The translations under genes and the position numbers were made by a program. Below, piece after piece: positions 33,913 to 42,325 of a stretch of 64,000 nucleotides of DNA (the first letter of the stretch is position 1; each line of letters begins with the position of its first letter). Origin of the DNA: JANWVO01 sp037446555 (lineage in GTDB: Bacteria > Acidobacteriota > Terriglobia > Bryobacterales > Bryobacteraceae); NCBI GenBank assembly GCA_037446555.1, contig JBBIIK010000013.1, positions 12,911-76,910 of the forward strand, read 5' to 3'. The notes under the pieces were generated by a model. It searched no databases. It saw only the letters and a list, made by a program, of their open reading frames with translations, and was not told the origin of the DNA.

Positions 33913-36465
33913 ATGGCTCACCATATCCGTCCCGTGAAGGAGTTTCTCGTCAGTCCGGCGCTGCCTCCCGAGTTGGCCAGGCTCGGCGAACTCGCCCTGA
34001 ATTTCCTCTGGAGCTGGAAGCCAGGCCTGCGCCCCGTGTTCCGCCGGATGGATCCGGTTTTGTGGAAGGAATGCAGGAGGAACCCCGTTCTGATGCTGGG
34101 ACGCATTCCACAAGAGACGCTTCAGAAGGCGGCTGCGGATCCCCGCTATGTGGCGCTGTATCAGGCCGCTTGCCGCGAGTTTGATGAGTACATGAAGGTG
34201 CAGCCGCCCGCCGACGACATGAAAGTGGCCTACTTCAGCATGGAGTACGGGCTGCTGGAGTCCGTCTCCATCTACTCCGGCGGCCTGGGCATTCTGTCGG
34301 GCGATTATCTGAAGGCTGCCAGCGACGCCAACCTCGGCCTTGTGGGCGTGGGTCTGGTGTATCAGAAGGGCTATCTGGAGCAGCACCTGAATCCGGACGG
34401 CTGGCAGGTGGAGAAGTATCCGGTCAACGACTTTTTCACCTGGCCCGTAGCGCCGGCGCTGGACGCGAATGGCAACGAGATCGTGGTGGATCTCCGTCTG
34501 CCCAGAGGCCATTGCCACGTCAAAGCCTGGAAGATGCAAGTGGGGCGGGTGCCATTGATCCTGCTCGACACCAACATCCCGGGGAACGCGATCGAGGAAT
34601 ACCGCGACATCACCGACCAGCTCTACGGCGGGGACACGGTGACCCGCATCCAGCAGGAGTTCGTGCTCGCCGTCGGCGGTATGCGGGTGCTCAAGGCGCT
34701 GGGCATCCAGCCGACGGTCTACCACATGAACGAGGGCCACTCGGCATTCCTGGCGCTGGAACGCGTGCGGCTGCTCATGCAGGACCACGGGCTGAGCTGG
34801 GAGGAGGCGCTCGAGGCGGCGCGGATGAACAACGCCTTCACAACGCACACGCCGGTGCCGGCCGGGATCGACATGTTCGATCCCGGACTCATCTACGAGT
34901 ACTTCCACGCCTACTGCGAGCGCAACAACGTGCCTTTCGACCGCTTTCTGGCCCTCGGCCAGGGTGGCACCGACGAGCAGGGTGACCGGTTTTCGATGGC
35001 CGTGCTGGCGCTGAAGACCTCTGCCTACCGCAACGCCGTGAGCCGGCTGCATTCGGAAATTAGCCGCCAGATGTTCAGCCGCTTGTGGCCCGATTTTCCG
35101 GTGCACGAGGTGCCTATCATTCCGATCACGAACGGCGTCCACCTGCCGACGTGGCTGCACCCGGATCTGGCCAGCCTGTATGACCAGTATCTGGCGCCGG
35201 GCTGGCGCGAGCAGTATGCCGATCCCGCCATCTGGACGCAGGTGGAGGACATCCCGAACGAGGAATTGTGGGAGATCCGCCGCCGGCGCAAGAGGCGGCT
35301 CATCGCCTTCATCCGCGAGCGGCTGCTTCACCGCGCGGTGGAACGCCACGCGCCGAGCACGGAGCAGAAGCGGCTGTCGGAGATCTTCGACCCCGAGGTC
35401 TTCACCATCGGCTTCTCGCGCCGGTTCGCCACCTACAAGCGGGCGACGCTGATCTTCCGCGACATGGCGCGGCTGAAAAGGATCCTCACCAACCCGAAGA
35501 TGCCCGTGCAGATCGTCATCGCCGGCAAGGCGCACCCGAAGGACACGCCGGGCAAGCAGCTGATCCGCGAGATCATCCAGTACACGCGCGACCCCGAGCT
35601 GTCCCGGCACATCGTCTTTGTCGAGGACTATGACATCGAGGTGGGCCGCGAACTCGTGCAGGGCGTGGACCTGTGGCTGAACAACCCCCGGCGCGGCGAG
35701 GAGGCATGCGGCACCAGCGGCATGAAGGCCGCCATCAACGGAACGCTGAATCTGTCGATCCTCGACGGCTGGTTCGACGAAGCCTACGAGGTTTCGGGCG
35801 GCTGGGCGATCGGCGACCGCGACCCGTATTCAGCGGACCTGGACGAAGTGCATGCGTCGTCCATCTACTCGCTGCTTGAGACCGAGATCCTGCCCATGTT
35901 CTACCAGAACCGCGAAGAGGGCGTGCCGGTGGCATGGATGAAGCGGGTGAAGACCTCGATCATGAACCTGAGCCCGCAGTACAACTGCCAGCGGATGGTT
36001 CGCGACTACATGGAGCGGATGTACGAGCCCGCACATCTGGCCGGCCTGCAGGCCGGACTGAACGGCTACGCGTGGGCGCGAGAGAAGGCCGAATGGAACC
36101 GCAAGGTGGAGGAGGCCTGGCCCAGCGTTTCGATCGAGGACGTTTCCGGCGCCGTGGGCCGCGCCATTGTGACAGGCGCGCCGATCCAGTTGCGAGCGTC
36201 GATCGCGCTGGCCGGGCTGACGCCGTCCGACGTCCGCGTGGAGGCCGTCGTCGGCCGCGTCAACCCCGACGGCGAGCTGTTCGAGACCACCGTCATCAGT
36301 CTGCCGTTCCTGCGAGAACAAGATGGGCGGCATTTGTTTGGGCGCGACTTTGTGCCCCACCAGACCGGAAGGATCGGTTACACCCTGCGCGTCAGCCCCA
36401 ACCGCAGCGAAGACCCGGTGACGCGGCCCTGTTACCTGCCCGTCAAATGGACCTCGCGAAGCTGA
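33913..36465 (+). CDS. glgP: Alpha-glucan (glycogen) phosphorylase
   Basis: 850 residues, GT35 family. Phosphorolyses the non-reducing ends of glycogen or maltodextrin to glucose 1-phosphate in the cytoplasm, using PLP. It is the longer bacterial/archaeal form with an N-terminal DUF3417-like segment (FLVSPALPPELARLGELALN FLWSW region, about 10-35). Recognisable pieces: YFSMEYGLLESVSIYSGGLG, YHMNEGHSAFLALERVRLL, FATYKRATLIFRD, and the PLP-lysine block ACGTSGMKAAINGTLNL (Lys near residue 604). A C-terminal beta domain (about 730-850) follows. The start has no strong Shine-Dalgarno. No other glycogen genes are adjacent. Confidence 0.95.
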   Translation: MAHHIRPVKEFLVSPALPPELARLGELALNFLWSWKPGLRPVFRRMDPVLWKECRRNPVLMLGRIPQETLQKAAADPRYVALYQAACREFDEYMKVQPPADDMKVAYFSMEYGLLESVSIYSGGLGILSGDYLKAASDANLGLVGVGLVYQKGYLEQHLNPDGWQVEKYPVNDFFTWPVAPALDANGNEIVVDLRLPRGHCHVKAWKMQVGRVPLILLDTNIPGNAIEEYRDITDQLYGGDTVTRIQQEFVLAVGGMRVLKALGIQPTVYHMNEGHSAFLALERVRLLMQDHGLSWEEALEAARMNNAFTTHTPVPAGIDMFDPGLIYEYFHAYCERNNVPFDRFLALGQGGTDEQGDRFSMAVLALKTSAYRNAVSRLHSEISRQMFSRLWPDFPVHEVPIIPITNGVHLPTWLHPDLASLYDQYLAPGWREQYADPAIWTQVEDIPNEELWEIRRRRKRRLIAFIRERLLHRAVERHAPSTEQKRLSEIFDPEVFTIGFSRRFATYKRATLIFRDMARLKRILTNPKMPVQIVIAGKAHPKDTPGKQLIREIIQYTRDPELSRHIVFVEDYDIEVGRELVQGVDLWLNNPRRGEEACGTSGMKAAINGTLNLSILDGWFDEAYEVSGGWAIGDRDPYSADLDEVHASSIYSLLETEILPMFYQNREEGVPVAWMKRVKTSIMNLSPQYNCQRMVRDYMERMYEPAHLAGLQAGLNGYAWAREKAEWNRKVEEAWPSVSIEDVSGAVGRAIVTGAPIQLRASIALAGLTPSDVRVEAVVGRVNPDGELFETTVISLPFLREQDGRHLFGRDFVPHQTGRIGYTLRVSPNRSEDPVTRPCYLPVKWTSRS

Positions 36466-36714
36466 AAGAAGGGGCTGGATTCCGGCGCGGAACCGTGATA
36501 TGTATGGGGAGTGCCGGGTGAGCGGCCGCGCGGCAAGGCTGGGATGCCTGGGCGCGCGGTGGAAACGGCATACGGGCTAGTGCGAAATTCTCTCCTCGCG
36601 GAAGAAGGGCCTGCCATTGGCGTCCGCCGGGATCCGGACTCACACCAGCCTGCTCATTGAGGCGATCCGCACAACCGCAGCGACTGACAAGTCACCAAAG
36701 GAGCACACTTCCAC

Positions 36715-37200
36715 ATGGAAGGCGACCGCAAATACAAACAGCGGGGCTATATGGACTACGGCGCCCCGGGTGGCGAGGATCGCGACCGCGAAAGGCCGAA
36801 GAACCGCGGGCCGCGTCCCCCCATTGATGTCACGGGCCCGCGCCTGCCGCGCATGGTGGAGACCGTCACGGCGGCGCGCTGCTACAGTTGCGCCACGCCG
36901 TTTCCGCCGGACATGGACTTCTCGGGCACGTGCCCGAAGTGCGGCGCCGAGCTGCACTGCTGCAAGCAGTGCGCCTATTTCGAGCCCTCCACGCGCTTCC
37001 AGTGCACCAAGCCGATTCCGGCGCGCATTCCCTACAAGGACCGCGCCAACGAATGCACGTTCTTCCGGCCGCGCGTCACCGTGGCACGCGACAGCGCGCC
37101 TCCGTCCTCGGTCATCCGCATGAGCGACCGCCCTGACATCGCCGCGCCGAAGAGCGCCGCCGACGCCCGCCTCGCCTTCGACCGGCTGTTCAAGAAATAA
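36715..37200 (+). CDS. Zinc-ribbon protein of unknown function
   Basis: 161 residues. A charged, disordered N-terminus (about 1-45, rich in Arg, Asp, Pro) precedes a cysteine-rich core: CYSC, CPKC, then HCCKQC and a further RFQC and NEC, consistent with a rubredoxin-like double zinc ribbon (about residues 57-118). The C-terminus has KSAADARLAFDRLFKK. AAGGAG lies 10 nt before ATG 36715. Stops 13 bp before the zinc alcohol dehydrogenase gene in the same direction. I recognise no specific family function; RNA- or protein-binding is a guess. Confidence 0.8.
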   Translation: MEGDRKYKQRGYMDYGAPGGEDRDRERPKNRGPRPPIDVTGPRLPRMVETVTAARCYSCATPFPPDMDFSGTCPKCGAELHCCKQCAYFEPSTRFQCTKPIPARIPYKDRANECTFFRPRVTVARDSAPPSSVIRMSDRPDIAAPKSAADARLAFDRLFKK

Positions 37201-37213
37201 GGCCGCTGCGCCG

Positions 37214-38245
37214 ATGGCCGTTGCCTTGCTCACCAGTCTGCGGACCATCGAGGTCCGCCCTTACGAGCCCGAGCCGCCCGGCCCGGGCGAGGTGCAGGTT
37301 CGCGTGGCCGCCGTCGGTGTCTGTGGCAGCGACCTGCATAATTTCTCCGAGGGCAGCGTGGGCGGCATGCCGTGCGTCTATCCCATGGTGCTCGGCCACG
37401 AACCCACGGGCGTGGTCAGCGCTGTCGGCCCCGGCGTCACGCAATGGTCGCCGGGCGACCGCGTCGCCCTCGAAGCTCCGCTCTACTGCTATCACTGCGA
37501 ATTCTGCATGAGCGGGCGCCACAACCTGTGCCGTCACGTCCGCTTCCTGTCCAACGCCGGCGAGCCGGGATTCTTCCGTGACCACGTGAATCTCCCTTCG
37601 GTGAACCTGCTGCCGCTGCCCGAGCGGCTTGGCATGGCCGAAGGCACGCTGTTCGAGCCGATTGGCATCGCGCTCCATTCCTTCCGCTTCGGCCAGCCCC
37701 GGCTGGGCGAAACCGCGGCGGTGCTTGGCGCCGGCCCCATCGGGCTGGTCACCATCGCCTGCCTGCGGCTGGCGGGCGTGGCGCGCATCTGGGCGGTGGA
37801 TCCGGTGGCGCACCGGCGGGAGCTGGCGAAAATGGCCGGCGCCGATACGGTGATCGATCCCTCGCAGGCCGATCCCGTCCGGGAGGTGCTGCGCGAGACT
37901 GGCCAGCGCGGCGTTGACATGGTCTTCGATTGCGCCGGCAAAGGCGACACCCACAACCAGGCGATCCACATGGGCGCGCCGGCGGCGCGAATTGTCATCA
38001 CCGCGCTTCCTTCCGAAGAACGCCTCGCCATCGATTTCCACACGCTCCGCCGCAAGGAACAGTGGTTCTTTCCGCTGCGCAGATCGAATCACCGTAGCGA
38101 ACTCGCGCTGCGCCTGCTCGAAGAGCACTCGCCGCGCTTCGCGCCCATGGTGACTCACCGCTGGCCGCTGGAGCGCGCGCAGGAGGCGTTTGAGACGCTG
38201 GAATCCTACGCCGGCGGCGTGGGCAAGATCGTCCTGCTGCCTTGA
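37214..38245 (+). CDS. Zinc-dependent medium-chain alcohol/sorbitol dehydrogenase
   Basis: 343 residues. MDR-family NAD(P)-dependent polyol or alcohol dehydrogenase. Catalytic zinc ligands are visible in GVCGSDLHNF and GHEPTGVVS; the structural zinc site is CYHCEFCMSGRHNLC (C-x2-C-x2-C-x7-C, about residues 94-108). The cofactor motif is VLGAGPIGLVTIACLRLAG (near 175), followed by an acidic residue in WAVDPVAHRRE that favours NAD over NADP. The gene starts 13 bp after the zinc-ribbon gene and ends 7 bp from the convergent serS. The likely substrate is a sugar alcohol or 2,3-diol; sequence alone does not decide. Confidence 0.9.
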   Translation: MAVALLTSLRTIEVRPYEPEPPGPGEVQVRVAAVGVCGSDLHNFSEGSVGGMPCVYPMVLGHEPTGVVSAVGPGVTQWSPGDRVALEAPLYCYHCEFCMSGRHNLCRHVRFLSNAGEPGFFRDHVNLPSVNLLPLPERLGMAEGTLFEPIGIALHSFRFGQPRLGETAAVLGAGPIGLVTIACLRLAGVARIWAVDPVAHRRELAKMAGADTVIDPSQADPVREVLRETGQRGVDMVFDCAGKGDTHNQAIHMGAPAARIVITALPSEERLAIDFHTLRRKEQWFFPLRRSNHRSELALRLLEEHSPRFAPMVTHRWPLERAQEAFETLESYAGGVGKIVLLP

Positions 38246-38252
38246 ACGACGC

Positions 38253-39548
38253 TCAGACCAGCCGCCCCTGCGCGTCGATGCGCTCCGCGTTCAGATAGGG
38301 CCGCAACGCCTCCGGCAGGACAATCGAGCCGTCTTCCTGCTGGTAGTTCTCCACCACCGCCACCCACGTGCGCCCCACCGCCAGCCCGCTGCCGTTCAGC
38401 GTGTGGGCGTATTCGGCCTTCCCCTTCCCGGTGCGGAAGCGGATGCCCGCGCGGCGCGCCTGGAAGCTTTCGAAGTTCGAGCACGACGAGATCTCGCGGA
38501 ACGCCTGTTGCCCGGGCATCCAGACTTCCAGATCATAGGTCTTCGCCGAGGCGAAGCCCATGTCGCCGGTGCACAGCACCACGCGCCGGTACGGCAGCCC
38601 CAGCCGCTCCAGCACGTGCTCGGCGCTCTCCGTCAGCCGTTCCAGCTCTTCGTAGCTCTGGTCCGGGCGCGTGAAGTTGACCAGCTCCACCTTCTGGAAC
38701 TGGTGCTGGCGGATGATGCCGCGCACGTCCCTGCCATAAGAACCAGCCTCGCTGCGGAAACACGGCGTGAAAGCGGAGTACCGGATGGGCAGCGCGTCGC
38801 CGTCGAGCGTCTCCTCGCGGTGCAGGTTGGTCACCGGCACCTCGGCGGTGGGGATCAGCCAGAAGTCGAAGTTCTCGCACTTGAACAGGTCGGCGGCGAA
38901 CTTCGGCAACTGGCCCGTTCCGTACAGCGAGCCCGAGTTGACCAGGAACGGCGGCAGGACCTCCGTGTAGCCGTGCTCGCGCGTGTGGAGGTCGAGCATG
39001 AAATTGATCAGCGCCCGTTCCAGCTTCGCCCCCGCGCCCATGTAAACGGCGAAGCGCGCGCCCGTGGTCTTGGCCGCGCGTTCAAAATCGAGGATGCCGA
39101 GTTGCGGGCCCAGGTCCCAGTGCGCCTTGGGCGGGAAGGCGAAATCGCGCGGAGCGCCCCACCGCTTGATCTCCACGTTGTCTTCGCTCGACACGCCCGC
39201 CGGGACGCTCTCGTGCGGGACGTTCGGAATCGATGCCAGCCGCGAGCGGAACTCCTCGTCCAGCGCCTTGACCTGCTCCTCCAGCGCGGCGATGCGGTCG
39301 CCCAGGGCGCGCACTTCCGCCTGGAGCGCCGACGTGTCCTCCCCTGCCTTCTTCCGCTTCCCGATCTCCTGGCTCTCCGCGTTGCGGCGCGCCCGGAACT
39401 CCTCGGCTTCTGTGACCGCAGCGCGCCGCCGGGCATCCAGGGATCGGAACTCCTCGATGTCAAGGGGGAATCCGCGCTGCTGGAGGCGCGCGGCAATGGC
39501 CTCCAGATTGGCCCGGAAAAACGCCAGATCGTGCATAGAAAACAACAT
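38253..39548 (-). CDS. serS: Seryl-tRNA synthetase
   Basis: 431 residues. Class II synthetase charging tRNA-Ser. The N-terminal coiled-coil arm (about 1-120) has RRAAVTEAEEFRARRNAESQ. Catalytic motifs: TAEVPVTNLHREETL and FTPCFRSEAGSYGRDVRGII (motif 2, near 270), HQFQKVELVNF, and the ATP-site motif 3 near TLNGSGLAVGRTWVAVVEN. Start ATG 39548 has a strong GGGAGG with 5-nt spacing. However TACAAT overlaps that ATG (39551-39546) and a second ATG at 39536 (MHDLAFFRANLEAI) gives the classic SerS N-terminus, so 39536 is a real alternative. Confidence 0.95.
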   Translation of the reverse strand: MLFSMHDLAFFRANLEAIAARLQQRGFPLDIEEFRSLDARRRAAVTEAEEFRARRNAESQEIGKRKKAGEDTSALQAEVRALGDRIAALEEQVKALDEEFRSRLASIPNVPHESVPAGVSSEDNVEIKRWGAPRDFAFPPKAHWDLGPQLGILDFERAAKTTGARFAVYMGAGAKLERALINFMLDLHTREHGYTEVLPPFLVNSGSLYGTGQLPKFAADLFKCENFDFWLIPTAEVPVTNLHREETLDGDALPIRYSAFTPCFRSEAGSYGRDVRGIIRQHQFQKVELVNFTRPDQSYEELERLTESAEHVLERLGLPYRRVVLCTGDMGFASAKTYDLEVWMPGQQAFREISSCSNFESFQARRAGIRFRTGKGKAEYAHTLNGSGLAVGRTWVAVVENYQQEDGSIVLPEALRPYLNAERIDAQGRLV

Positions 39549-39614
39549 TGTAACCTCCCGGCTGGATTGGCATCCGGCAAGGAACGGGTAAACTGTGGAG
39601 AAGGAAGCAAGCCG

Positions 39615-41720
39615 ATGGCGACCGCCAAAACTGTGACTGCGCCCGCGCCGGCAAGCCCAGACTACTGCGGCCTGGACCGCGCCGCCTTCCAGCGCGCCTT
39701 CCGCATCATGCAGATGTCGCGGCGCCTGGACGACCGCGAGGTGATGCTCAAGCGCCAGAACCGCATCTTTTTCCAGATCAGCGGCGCCGGGCACGAGGCG
39801 ATCCAGACGGCTGCGGGCATGGCGCTGCGTCCGGGGCATGACTGGTTCCACCTCTACTACCGCGACCGCGCTCTGGCGCTCGCCCTCGGCGTCACCGCCG
39901 AGGACATGCTGCTGGAAAGCGTGGGTGCGGCCGCAGGGCCCGCTTCCGGCGGCCGCCAGATGCCCTCGCACTGGTCCTCTCCCACGCTGCATATCTTCAC
40001 GGGCTCCTCCCCGACCGGAACGCAGTTTCTCCATGCCGTGGGATGCGCTGAAGCCTCCCGCTACCTGCGCCCGGAGGCGGGCGAGGTGACGCTGGCCAGC
40101 GGGGGCGAGGGCGCCACCAGCGAAGGCGAATTCTGGGAGGCGCTCAACGCCGCCTGCCTGAACCGCCTGCCGGTAGTCTTCCTCATCCAGGACAACGGCT
40201 GGGCCATCTCGGTTCCGGTGGAAAAACAGACGCCCGGCGGCAGCATCTCGAAGATCGTGGCCGGCTTCCCGGATCTGAAGATCCTCGAATGCGACGGCAC
40301 GGACTTCCTCGCCTCCTACCGCGCCATGACGGAAGCGGCAGAATACGCGCGCGCGGGCCGTGGTCCGGCGCTCGTACACGCCCACTGTATCCGCCCCTAT
40401 TCGCACTCTCTCAGCGACGACGAGCGGCTCTACAAGACCGAAGCGGAACGCGCCGCCGAAGCCGCGCGCGACCCCGTCATCCAGTTTCCGCGCTGGCTCA
40501 TCGCCGAGAACCTCCTCGAGGAGGTCTCCTACAAGCGCATTTGCCACGAGGTGGACCTGGAGATCGCCGAAATCACCGAACGCGTGCTGAAAGCCGAGCC
40601 TCCGGCTCCGGACACCGCGCTGCGCTTCCTTTACTCGCCCGATTTCGACCCCTGCTCGGCCGCGCTCGAGTCCGAGCCCCAGTTCGACGGCGAGCCGCGC
40701 ACGATGGTCGACGAGATCAACCTGACGCTCGCCGAGGAGATGGAGCGCAACCCCGGCGTCGTCGTTTTCGGCGAGGACGTGGCCGACTGCAGCCGTGAGG
40801 AAAGCCTGCGCGAGGTCAAAGGCAAGGGCGGCGTCTTCAAGGCCACGCACGGCTTGCAGGCGCGCTTCGGCTCCCGGCGCGTCTTCAATGCCCCTATCGC
40901 CGAGGCGGCCATTGTCGGCCGGGCCATCGGCATGGCCAGCCGCGGCATGAAGCCGGTGGTCGAGATCCAGTTCTTCGACTACATCTGGCCCGCGATGATG
41001 CAGATCCGCGACGAGTTGGCCAACATCCGCTGGCGCTCGAACAACTCCTGGAAGGCGCCCGCCGTGATCCGCGCCGCCATCGGCGGCTATCTCAATGGAG
41101 GCGCCATCTATCACAGTCAGTGTGGCGAGGTCGCCTTCACCCACATCCCCGGGCTGCGGGTCGCCTTCCCCTCCAACGCGCTCGACGCCTGCGGCCTGTT
41201 GCGCACCGCCATCCGCTGCGACGATCCGGTGCTGTTTCTCGAACACAAGCGCCTCTACCGCGAACCTTACAACCGCAGCCCCCACCCCGGCCCTGCCTTC
41301 ACGATCCCGTTCGGCCGCGCCCGCGTCGTCAAGCCCGGCAGCGACCTGACGGTCATCACTTACGGGATGACCGTGCAGAAGTCGCTGGTGGCCGCCTCGT
41401 GGATCGAACAGAAGCACCCGGACCGCTCCATTGAAATCCTCGACCTCCGCACGCTGGCGCCATACGACTGGGAGGCCATCGCCCGCAGCGTCCGCAAGAC
41501 CAGCCGCGCGCTGGTGGTGCACGAGGACATGCTCAGCTTCGGCTATGGCGCGGAAATCGCCGCCCGCATCGCCGGCGAGCTGTTCGAGTATCTCGACGCG
41601 CCGGTGGCACGCGTCGCCGCGCAGGACACCTGGGTCGGCTACAATCCGGACCTGGAAGACGCCATCCTGCCGCAGACGCAGGACATCCAGCGGGAAGCCG
41701 AACGGCTGCTGGCCTATTGA
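39615..41720 (+). CDS. Fused alpha/beta 2-oxoacid dehydrogenase E1 (branched-chain type)
   Basis: 701 residues. Thiamine-diphosphate E1 of a 2-oxoisovalerate (BCKDH) or acetoin/pyruvate dehydrogenase complex with the alpha and beta subunits joined in one chain. Alpha part (about 15-350): SGAGHEAIQTAAGMALRPGHD, and the ThDP/Mg block GGEGATSEGEFWEALNAACL...DNGWAIS. Beta part (about 365-701): INLTLAEEMERNPGVVVFGEDVADC, KGGVFKATHGLQARFG, FNAPIAEAAIVGRAIG, C-terminal QDTWVGYNPDLEDAILP. No E2 or E3 gene is adjacent, so partners lie elsewhere. Start ATG 39615 has a GGAGAAGGAAG Shine-Dalgarno region; TAAACT (39589-39594) is a plausible -10. Convergent with the HAD gene (7-bp overlap). Confidence 0.9.
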   Translation: MATAKTVTAPAPASPDYCGLDRAAFQRAFRIMQMSRRLDDREVMLKRQNRIFFQISGAGHEAIQTAAGMALRPGHDWFHLYYRDRALALALGVTAEDMLLESVGAAAGPASGGRQMPSHWSSPTLHIFTGSSPTGTQFLHAVGCAEASRYLRPEAGEVTLASGGEGATSEGEFWEALNAACLNRLPVVFLIQDNGWAISVPVEKQTPGGSISKIVAGFPDLKILECDGTDFLASYRAMTEAAEYARAGRGPALVHAHCIRPYSHSLSDDERLYKTEAERAAEAARDPVIQFPRWLIAENLLEEVSYKRICHEVDLEIAEITERVLKAEPPAPDTALRFLYSPDFDPCSAALESEPQFDGEPRTMVDEINLTLAEEMERNPGVVVFGEDVADCSREESLREVKGKGGVFKATHGLQARFGSRRVFNAPIAEAAIVGRAIGMASRGMKPVVEIQFFDYIWPAMMQIRDELANIRWRSNNSWKAPAVIRAAIGGYLNGGAIYHSQCGEVAFTHIPGLRVAFPSNALDACGLLRTAIRCDDPVLFLEHKRLYREPYNRSPHPGPAFTIPFGRARVVKPGSDLTVITYGMTVQKSLVAASWIEQKHPDRSIEILDLRTLAPYDWEAIARSVRKTSRALVVHEDMLSFGYGAEIAARIAGELFEYLDAPVARVAAQDTWVGYNPDLEDAILPQTQDIQREAERLLAY

Positions 41721-42325
41721 GGCGGCAGCACGCCTCGCGCGCGCAGCTCCTGCTCCAACTTCTCCGCGCCCTCGAACAGCACCGCGTCGATGCCCATCTG
41801 CCGAGCTCCTTCTACATACTCCGGAATGTCGTCTGTGAAGAAGCACTCCTGCGGGGAGCAACCGGCGGCACGGACAGCGGCATCATAAATGCGCGGATCG
41901 GGCTTCATCGCCCCGGCTTCATAGGAAAGCACGAAGGCGTCAAAGTGGCGCAAAATCGGGTAGCGCTCCCGGATCATCTCGAAATGCATGGAGTTTGTAT
42001 TGGACAGCAGCACCATGCGGTAGCGGGCGTGCAATTGCTCCAGCAGGCTGTCGGGGACCAGAGTTTCGGGAAGAAAAATGCTGAACCAGATTTCGCGAAA
42101 TTCGCCGTAATCGACGTCGCATTCCAGGAGCTGCGCCACGCGGCGGTGGAATTCCCGGCAGTCCATCCGGCCGGATTCGAAATCGCGGACCATCCCGTCG
42201 GCCTTGAGCCGCGCGCGCACTTCCTCGGGCGGCAGGCCGCAGCGCTGCGACATCCGCTCGTAGCCGCGGCGGAAGTCGAACGGCACAATCACGCGGCCCA
42301 GATCAAAAATCAGGCTCCGGATCAC
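41714..42325 (-). CDS. HAD-superfamily hydrolase
   Basis: 203 residues. Cytoplasmic phosphatase or dehalogenase-like enzyme of HAD subfamily IA. Motif I is LIFDLGRVIVPFDF (catalytic Asp8, with Gly where Asp+2 usually stands in phosphatases, seen in the YihX/epoxide-hydrolase N-like group), motif II VLLSNTNSMHF, motif III Lys AMKPDPRIYDAAV and motif IV CFFTDDIPEYVEGA. The GTG at 42325 is the start and overlaps the stop of the upstream esterase as GTGA. Substrate unknown; the most similar family members include alpha-D-glucose-1-phosphate phosphatase YihX. Confidence 0.85.
   Translation of the reverse strand: MIRSLIFDLGRVIVPFDFRRGYERMSQRCGLPPEEVRARLKADGMVRDFESGRMDCREFHRRVAQLLECDVDYGEFREIWFSIFLPETLVPDSLLEQLHARYRMVLLSNTNSMHFEMIRERYPILRHFDAFVLSYEAGAMKPDPRIYDAAVRAAGCSPQECFFTDDIPEYVEGARQMGIDAVLFEGAEKLEQELRARGVLPPQ

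Noticed and set aside
38190..39614. Plus-strand open frame extending upstream of the fused E1 gene
   Set aside because: Antisense to serS; the E1 domain and Shine-Dalgarno begin at 39615, so the longer frame is a by-product of GC-rich codon bias.
39549..41861. Minus-strand open frame extending upstream of serS
   Set aside because: Antisense to the fused E1 gene; SerS starts at 39548 (or 39536) by family N-terminus and Shine-Dalgarno.
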